From the IMG/VR virus record IMGVR_UViG_3300035701_000197, positions 1 through 29,375 of that record: DNA of 29,375 nt. The stretch is one strand, 5' to 3'. A program made the translations under genes and the position numbers. A model generated the notes under the pieces. The model ran no database searches. It was not told where the DNA came from and was given only the letters and a program-made list of their open reading frames with translations. Below are positions 23,954 to 29,375 of the stretch, piece after piece (within the stretch, counting starts at the first letter, position 1; each line of letters begins with the position of its first letter). This stretch comes from a virus.

Positions 23954-25033
23954 ATGGCAGTTAAAAAAACAGCCCCTAAGACCGCTAGCGAAATAATCAA
24001 AGGCGGTTTTAGTCTTGATAATTTTAAAAAGAACAAAGGATTTTCAAATACCTCAGTGAAATTTAAAACTCAAGACTGGATTAAAGTTTCAGATGCTTTT
24101 ACAGAAGTAACATCTCTTAAGGGAATTCCTATGGGACATATTACTCTTTTGAGAGGGCATTCGGATACAGGCAAAACTACCTTACTACTAGAAGCAGCAG
24201 TTAATGCTCAAAAACAAGGAATTCTTCCAGTATTTATTATTACTGAGATGAAATGGTCATGGCCACATGCTCAAATGATGGGTCTTGAAGTTGAAGAAGT
24301 AGTTGATGAAGAGACAGGAGAAATAACTGACTATAAAGGATTTTTCTTATACGCTGATAGAGGAACTCTAAACACTATAGAAGACGTAGCAGTTTATATC
24401 TTAGACTTAATCGACGAACAAAAGAAAGGTAATCTTCCTTATGACCTACTATTCTTATGGGATTCAGTTGGATCAGTACCAAGTGACTTATCAGTAAGAT
24501 CAAATAAGAATAATAACGAATGGAATGCTGGAGCAATGTCCACTCAATTCGGAAATAACGTAAATCAAAAAATTATGTTATCAAGAAAAGAAGCAAGCAA
24601 GTATACAAACACTTTAGTAGCTATTAATAAGGTCTGGACTGCAAAACCTGAACATCCAATGGGACAACCTCGATTGGAAAACAAAGGAGGAAAGACTATG
24701 TGGTATGATGCTACAGTTATTATTACTTTTGGAAACATTACTAACTCGGGTACTTCTAAAATCAAAGCTGTAAATAAAGGAAAGGAGTATGAATTTGCTA
24801 AAAGAACTAAAGTTCAAATAGAAAAAAATCATATCGACGGAGTACAATCAAGAGGAGCTATTATTATGACAAGTCATGGATTTATTGCAGATGATAAAAA
24901 AGCAATTGATACCTATAAAGATACTCATAAAGGATCTTGGGCAAACACTCTAGGGTCTACAGACTTTACAGTAACAATAGAGGCCGAAGTAGGAGAAGAT
25001 ATAAGAACCGATATGGAAATGCTCGATGAATAA
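23954..25033 (+). CDS. uvsX: RecA-like recombinase UvsX
   Basis: Phage strand-exchange ATPase that forms filaments on ssDNA and drives recombination-dependent replication. 359 residues, near T4 UvsX (391). Walker A is GHSDTGKTT (68-76) with Lys74; Walker B lies in LLFLWDSVGS with Asp170. WNAGAMSTQFGNNVNQKI and TLVAINKVWTAKPEHPMGQP (L1 region) and KGGKTMWYDATVIITFGN (L2/beta region) fit UvsX. The C-terminus is acidic (EVGEDIRTDMEMLDE). It follows gp32 by three bases and its last codons overlap the nuclease gene by eight bases (ATGAATAA), indicating coupled expression. Confidence 0.94.
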   Translation: MAVKKTAPKTASEIIKGGFSLDNFKKNKGFSNTSVKFKTQDWIKVSDAFTEVTSLKGIPMGHITLLRGHSDTGKTTLLLEAAVNAQKQGILPVFIITEMKWSWPHAQMMGLEVEEVVDEETGEITDYKGFFLYADRGTLNTIEDVAVYILDLIDEQKKGNLPYDLLFLWDSVGSVPSDLSVRSNKNNNEWNAGAMSTQFGNNVNQKIMLSRKEASKYTNTLVAINKVWTAKPEHPMGQPRLENKGGKTMWYDATVIITFGNITNSGTSKIKAVNKGKEYEFAKRTKVQIEKNHIDGVQSRGAIIMTSHGFIADDKKAIDTYKDTHKGSWANTLGSTDFTVTIEAEVGEDIRTDMEMLDE

Positions 25034-26048
25034 TTATTTAGACATACTAAATAAAATCGAACAAAAACCAGACAGAAAACTAAACGACCATGTTTTAATT
25101 GTAGATAGCATGAATACCTTTATAAGGTCTTTTGCAATGCTACAAGCAATGAATCCCCAAGGCCATCACACCGGTGGTCTTGTTGGTTTCTTGAGATCGT
25201 TGGGATTCTTGATGAGAACAATTGACCCTACTAGAATTATTTGTGTGTTTGACGGACAAGCTTCTTCCTCAAGTAGAAAGAGTATTGATCCTGAATACAA
25301 AGCAAATAGAAATATTAAGAGGATTACCAATTGGGAAATATTCGATGATAAAGATGATGAATTCCAAAGCATGACAATGCAAATGGGACGATTGGTTGAG
25401 TACCTACAATGCTTACCTCTAACTCTAATCTCTATTGATAAGATAGAAGCAGATGATACTATATCTTACCTATCTCAGAAATTTGGAGCTAATAATAAAA
25501 AGGTAACAATTGTTTCTTCTGATAAAGATTTTCTTCAGATAGTAGATGAAAACATTGAAGTTTATTCCCCTATCAAGAAAAAAACTTATGGAAAAAAAGA
25601 GGTACAGGAAGAAATAGGTTTACTTCCTGAGAATTATTTAGTTATGAAAGCATTACTAGGTGATAACTCAGACAACCTTACAGGGATAAAAGGGTTAGGA
25701 CCTAAAACACTTTTAAAAGAGTTTCCAGGACTAGTAAAAGATCCTTTATTTGATTTAATCGATATTCATAAAATTTGTAATGAAAAATTACAGACTAAGA
25801 AAATATTCGCACAAATACTGTATGATTGGAAAAAAGTAAAAACTAACTATGATTTGATGAATCTTTTAGAGCCGAGGTTGGGAGATTACGAAATAGTTCA
25901 TATATTAGATAAGATAAAAGAGCCAACACCTGCTCTACAGGCAGTTACTTTTTTAAATATGTTAGAGGCAGATCAAATCGAAGCTCTAAACAAAAACGTT
26001 GAAGGATGGTTAGAAATATTCAGACCGCTTTCAACATATAAAAAATAA
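25026..26048 (+). CDS. rnh: 5'-3' exonuclease / RNase H (T4 Rnh-like FEN)
   Basis: Flap endonuclease-family 5' nuclease that removes lagging-strand RNA primers. 340 residues (T4 RNase H: 305). Metal-binding acidic residues are visible in order: IVDSMNTF with Asp27, ICVFDGQ, KIEADDTISYL with Glu141, Asp143 and Asp144, VSSDKDFLQIV with Asp166 and Asp168, and LLGDNSDNLTGIKGLGPKTL with Asp213 and Asp216 followed by the helix-hairpin-helix. All key residues are present, so it should be active. The start ATG lies inside the last codons of uvsX; the gp41 helicase gene follows after 20 bases. Confidence 0.92.
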   Translation: MNNYLDILNKIEQKPDRKLNDHVLIVDSMNTFIRSFAMLQAMNPQGHHTGGLVGFLRSLGFLMRTIDPTRIICVFDGQASSSSRKSIDPEYKANRNIKRITNWEIFDDKDDEFQSMTMQMGRLVEYLQCLPLTLISIDKIEADDTISYLSQKFGANNKKVTIVSSDKDFLQIVDENIEVYSPIKKKTYGKKEVQEEIGLLPENYLVMKALLGDNSDNLTGIKGLGPKTLLKEFPGLVKDPLFDLIDIHKICNEKLQTKKIFAQILYDWKKVKTNYDLMNLLEPRLGDYEIVHILDKIKEPTPALQAVTFLNMLEADQIEALNKNVEGWLEIFRPLSTYKK

Positions 26049-26068
26049 GTTATAATAAAATAAGTTAC

Positions 26069-27421
26069 ATGACATCATTAGCAAAACTATCTTCCTACGG
26101 AAAAGGGTTCCAATTAAAAGTATTGGGAGCATTATTAACAGACAAAAAATTCTTGCTTAACACAAGAGATTTACTACGACCAGATTATTTTGATTCAGAT
26201 GCTCATAAATGGATTCTAGAAACTACTATCAAGTATTATGATAAGTATCATACTACAATTTCTTTAGAAGCATTAAAAATCGAATTACAAAAAGTAGAGA
26301 ACGATATTCTACAAGTAGCAGTTAAATTAGAATTGAGAAATTGTTATGAAGCAACTCAAGAAGATCTAGCATACGTTGTAGAGGAGTTTACTACCTTTGC
26401 CAAAAACCAAGAACTTAAAGCAGCATTACTAAACTCAGCAGATCTATTAAACCAAGGAGACTTTGATGGAATTAGAGGATTGATTGAAAGAGCTATGAGA
26501 GCTGGTATGGATAAGAATATGGGTCATGAGTATAATAAAGATGTAGAGAGCCGTTATAGAGAAAACTACAGACCAACTATTCCAACACCTTGGCCAATAA
26601 TGAACGAAACCATTGGAGGAGGATTCGGACCTGGAGATTTAATTATTATGTTCGGTAATCCAGGAGGAGGAAAGTCTTGGACGATGGTAGCAGCAGCAGC
26701 TCATGCAGTTCTAATGGGGTATAATGTAAATTACTATACCTTAGAATTAGGAGAAGATTATGTAGGGAAGCGATTTGATTGTTACTTTACAGGATACGGA
26801 ATCGAAGAAGTAAACAAACATAGACCAGAAGTTGAGAAGATTGTAGGTAAGTTGAAAGGAAAACTAATTGTAAAAGAATATCCACCAAAAGGCGCTTCAA
26901 TCAATACAATTAAATCTCATATTCAGAAATGTATTGATATGGATCATAAACCAGATATGATTGTTATTGATTATGTCGATTATTTGAAAGCACCTTCGAA
27001 ATCTCGTTTCACAGAGAGAAAAGACGAAATAGATGATGTATTCATTGCAACAAAAGGATTAGCTAAGGAATTACAAATCCCTATTCTAACACCATCTCAA
27101 GTTAATAGAATGGGAGCAAAGGATTCTGTTATTGAAGGAGATAAGGCAGCAGGTTCTTACGATAAGATGATGGTAGCAGATGTTTGTTTATCTCTATCAA
27201 GAATGAAAGAAGATAAGGTCTTAGGGACAGGAAGAATTCACGTTATGAAGAACAGATACGGAATGGACGGAATGACTTGGGATGCAAAAGTCGATACAAA
27301 TAATGGTCATATTGAGATTCTAGGTAACATGTTAATAGACGAATCAGGAGACAAGCAAAGAGGGAGTTACAAAGATATTGCTAATAAGTTCTTCGAATTA
27401 GAGTCTCAAGTTCCATTCTAA
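26069..27421 (+). CDS. gp41: Replicative DNA helicase (gp41 / DnaB-like)
   Basis: Hexameric 5'-3' helicase of the replisome, DnaB superfamily 4. 450 residues (T4 gp41: 475). Residues 1-150 form the helical N-terminal domain (FQLKVLGALLTDKKFLLNTR, DYFDSDAHKWILE). The RecA-like motor has Walker A GNPGGGKSW (196-204, Lys202), YTLELGEDYVGKRFD, Walker B MIVIDYVDYLKAP with Asp301, and the sensor segment LQIPILTPSQVNRMGAKDS. RIHVMKNRYGMDGMTWDAKV is the arginine-finger-containing region near the C-terminus. Preceded by TTATAATAAAATAA (26050-26063), which is identical to the 3' part of the tube-gene promoter element. Confidence 0.94.
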   Translation: MTSLAKLSSYGKGFQLKVLGALLTDKKFLLNTRDLLRPDYFDSDAHKWILETTIKYYDKYHTTISLEALKIELQKVENDILQVAVKLELRNCYEATQEDLAYVVEEFTTFAKNQELKAALLNSADLLNQGDFDGIRGLIERAMRAGMDKNMGHEYNKDVESRYRENYRPTIPTPWPIMNETIGGGFGPGDLIIMFGNPGGGKSWTMVAAAAHAVLMGYNVNYYTLELGEDYVGKRFDCYFTGYGIEEVNKHRPEVEKIVGKLKGKLIVKEYPPKGASINTIKSHIQKCIDMDHKPDMIVIDYVDYLKAPSKSRFTERKDEIDDVFIATKGLAKELQIPILTPSQVNRMGAKDSVIEGDKAAGSYDKMMVADVCLSLSRMKEDKVLGTGRIHVMKNRYGMDGMTWDAKVDTNNGHIEILGNMLIDESGDKQRGSYKDIANKFFELESQVPF

Positions 27422-27426
27422 AAGCC

Positions 27427-27435
27427 TATTTATTT
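27427..27435 (+). promoter_or_regulatory. Degenerate late-type element upstream of nrdB
   Basis: TATTTATTT, a two-base variant of TATTTATAA, in the 53-base spacer between helicase and nrdB. The rest of the spacer holds no clear terminator. Weak evidence. Confidence 0.2.
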
Positions 27436-27474
27436 CTACAGTCATAATCTATAACAATTATTAAAAAAACCAAT

Positions 27475-28452
27475 ATGAGTTTAAAAGACGAACGCATAGT
27501 CTACAAGCCCTTTGAATACCCACAAGCACACGATTACTGGCTAAAAGCACACCAAGCTCATTGGTTACATACAGAAGTTCCAATGTCGCAAGACGTAACA
27601 GATTGGAATTCGAACCTTAAACCGCATGAAAAAAATGTTATAGGAGGAATCTTAAAAGGATTTGCTCAAACAGAAACAGTTGTAAATGATTACTGGACAT
27701 CTTTAGTGACAAAATGGTTTAGGAAGCCTGAAATTATTATGATGGCAGTCACTTTTGGAGCTTTTGAAACAATCCATGCTGAAGCATATGCTTTACTAAA
27801 CGAACAATTAGGATTAGATAATTTTGCAGAATTTCTAGAAGACGAATCAACTGCAGCTAAAATCCAATCTTTAATGGATGTTCGTGATGGAAATGCAGGG
27901 GAAACAGATTGGCATGAAGCAGCTAGGTCTCTAGCAATATTCTCAGCATTTACCGAAGGAGTAAACCTATTCTCTTCTTTTGCAGTTCTGTTATCATTTA
28001 AAATGAGAAATAAACTAAAAGGAGTAGGACAAATAGTTGAATGGTCTGTAAGAGATGAATCACTTCACTCAGAAGCAGGATGCTGGTTATTCAGAGAACT
28101 AATGAATGAGTATCCTGAATTAAAAACAGAAAAACTTATTAAGGACATCGAAGAAGCAGCAACTCTTGCTCTTCAATTAGAATTTAATTTTATTGATAAG
28201 ATCTTCGAAATGGGAGATTTAGAGAATTTATCTAAGAATGAACTAAAAAACTTTATTAAACACAGAGTAAACACTAAGATGGGAGATTTAGGATTAAAAC
28301 CTTTAATACCTTCAGATCAAATCGATAAAGGAGCTTTAAAACAAATGTTATGGTTTGATGCAGTAGTTGCAGGTAAACAACATACAGATTTTTTCGCATC
28401 AAGAGTAACGAATTATGCCAAAGGGCATATGGATTGGGACAACGCATTTTAA
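27475..28452 (+). CDS. nrdB: Class I ribonucleotide reductase, small (beta) subunit
   Basis: NrdB supplies the radical that lets NrdA reduce ribonucleotides to deoxyribonucleotides, feeding phage DNA synthesis. 325 residues. Metal-site residues in order: Glu67 (AQTETVV), Glu98 and His101 (FETIHAEAY), Glu161 (FTEGVNLF), Glu195 and His198 (RDESLHSEAG). The first ligand is Glu, where E. coli NrdB has Asp84. Tyr105 in ETIHAEAY matches the radical tyrosine (E. coli Tyr122), so a canonical tyrosyl-radical enzyme is expected. nrdA follows after nine bases, so both subunits are co-transcribed. Confidence 0.95.
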   Translation: MSLKDERIVYKPFEYPQAHDYWLKAHQAHWLHTEVPMSQDVTDWNSNLKPHEKNVIGGILKGFAQTETVVNDYWTSLVTKWFRKPEIIMMAVTFGAFETIHAEAYALLNEQLGLDNFAEFLEDESTAAKIQSLMDVRDGNAGETDWHEAARSLAIFSAFTEGVNLFSSFAVLLSFKMRNKLKGVGQIVEWSVRDESLHSEAGCWLFRELMNEYPELKTEKLIKDIEEAATLALQLEFNFIDKIFEMGDLENLSKNELKNFIKHRVNTKMGDLGLKPLIPSDQIDKGALKQMLWFDAVVAGKQHTDFFASRVTNYAKGHMDWDNAF

Positions 28453-28461
28453 TTTAATTTT

Positions 28462-29375
28462 ATGGGAGTAGATTACAGTACCTGGAAATCCGGTGTGGAT
28501 TATCCAGAGTGGATGAACGAAGTATCTTTGGCTACAATTTCAAATGGGTATTTATTACCTGATGAGAATCCAAAGAAAGCTTACAAGAGAGTTGCTGATG
28601 CAGTAGCTAAGAGATTAGATCGTCCTGATCTAGCAAATAAATTTTTTAAATATATGTGGAAGGGTTGGTTAAACCTAGCTTCACCTGTATTATCAAACAC
28701 TGGAACTGATAAAGGATTACCAATCTCATGTTTCGGTATAGATACTCCTGATTCAATCAGAGGTATAGGATTAACTAATGCAGAACTGATGAGACTTACC
28801 TCTTTAGGAGGAGGAGTTGGAATTGGATTAGGTAGAGTTAGAGGAAGAGGAAAGAAGATCGCAAATGGCGATACAGGTAACTCAGAAGGAATAGTACCTT
28901 GGGCTAAGATTTATGATTCAACTATCATTGCTACAAATCAAGGATCAGTTCGTAGAGGAGCAGCTTCAGTAAACCTAGATATTAATCACGAAGATATAAA
29001 AGAGTTTTTACGTATCAGAAGACCTCAAGGAGATCCAAACCGTCAGTGTTTAAATTTACACCAATGTGTTTCTATTGATGATAAATTTATGCAGAGATTA
29101 GAGCATAGAGATCCAGAAGCAATGGAACTATGGGTTGAGATTCTCAAGTCCAGAGTTGAAACAGGAGAACCTTATATTATGTTTAAGGATAATGTTAATA
29201 ACGCTAACCCGCAAGCATACGTAAAGAATAACTTAGATGTAACAATGACTAATATCTGTTCGGAGATTGCATTACATACTGACGAAGAGCATTCATTTGT
29301 ATGCTGTTTATCTTCTTTAAATATTACAAGATATGATGAGTGGAAAGATACTGACTCAGTTGAGACAGCAATTTA
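28462..29375 (+). CDS. nrdA: Class I ribonucleotide reductase, large (alpha) subunit, 3'-truncated
   Basis: The frame runs open from ATG 28462 to the window end (304 codons), so the C-terminal part lies outside. NrdA binds nucleotide substrates and carries the active-site thiols. Visible catalytic features: LPISCFG with Cys90 (E. coli Cys225), TNICSEIALH with Asn264, Cys266 and Glu268 (Asn437, Cys439, Glu441), and FVCCLSSLN with Cys281 (Cys462). A Gly-rich LTSLGGGVGIGLGRVRGRGK precedes the catalytic barrel. The first catalytic Cys is only 90 residues from the start, so the N-terminal ATP-cone that senses dATP is absent. Follows nrdB by nine bases without a Shine-Dalgarno sequence. Confidence 0.95.
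   Translation, partial: MGVDYSTWKSGVDYPEWMNEVSLATISNGYLLPDENPKKAYKRVADAVAKRLDRPDLANKFFKYMWKGWLNLASPVLSNTGTDKGLPISCFGIDTPDSIRGIGLTNAELMRLTSLGGGVGIGLGRVRGRGKKIANGDTGNSEGIVPWAKIYDSTIIATNQGSVRRGAASVNLDINHEDIKEFLRIRRPQGDPNRQCLNLHQCVSIDDKFMQRLEHRDPEAMELWVEILKSRVETGEPYIMFKDNVNNANPQAYVKNNLDVTMTNICSEIALHTDEEHSFVCCLSSLNITRYDEWKDTDSVETAI

Noticed and set aside
1-29375. tRNA genes, integrase, insertion sequences, defence or toxin genes
   Set aside because: None found by reading both strands; every substantial frame is explained by phage structural or replication genes or by the unknowns listed.

Overview
This AT-rich window is a piece of the genome of a contractile-tailed, T4-like phage. All genes lie on the + strand, are tightly packed, and are separated by less than about 140 bases. 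No tRNA, rRNA, CRISPR array, insertion sequence or integrase is visible. Almost every gene starts behind an A/T-rich leader with no Shine-Dalgarno sequence. That is typical of Bacteroidota genes and their phages, so a Bacteroidota host (for example a flavobacterium) is the best guess; this is inference, not proof.

Layout. Bases 2-1807 are the 3' part of a repetitive tail-fibre gene. Bases 1839-4657 hold a neck/connector block: gp13-like, a small unknown, gp14-like, and a gp15-like tail terminator. Bases 4777-5681 hold two small conserved-looking unknowns, followed by a second large tail-fibre gene rich in HAEG repeats (5688-8147). Bases 8284-10609 encode tail sheath (gp18) and tail tube (gp19). 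Bases 10717-11704 encode a tail-assembly chaperone (gp26-like family) whose 3' end overlaps a second reading frame at a run of seven T, a probable programmed frameshift. Bases 11740-14403 encode the tape measure. Bases 14443-21155 are baseplate genes: a small Pro-rich protein, a tube-initiator-like protein, a LysM wedge protein, two hub-like proteins carrying C-terminal enzyme domains (SGNH hydrolase and GH19 muramidase/chitinase-like), and an unknown.

From 21232 to the right edge is the replication and nucleotide block: a shortened, divergent family A DNA polymerase-like protein, an unknown, gp32 ssDNA-binding protein, UvsX, a FEN/RNase H 5' nuclease, gp41 helicase, NrdB, and the 5' part of NrdA. 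These correspond to the core T4 replisome/recombination set plus aerobic dNTP supply.

Regulation. Hairpin terminators end several transcription units (8159-8190, 10626-10660, 11686-11711, 21175-21206). A recurring TATTTATAA element lies within 30 bases upstream of neck, sheath, tube, chaperone, tape-measure and baseplate genes and probably marks late promoters. A different shared element, TTTTTCTTATnTTATA, precedes the polymerase-like gene and gp32. Several adjacent genes are joined by TAATG stop/start overlaps, suggesting coupled translation.

Most interesting points: the recoding site in the chaperone gene, the pair of enzyme-fused hub proteins, the odd polymerase, and the phage-specific promoter motif.
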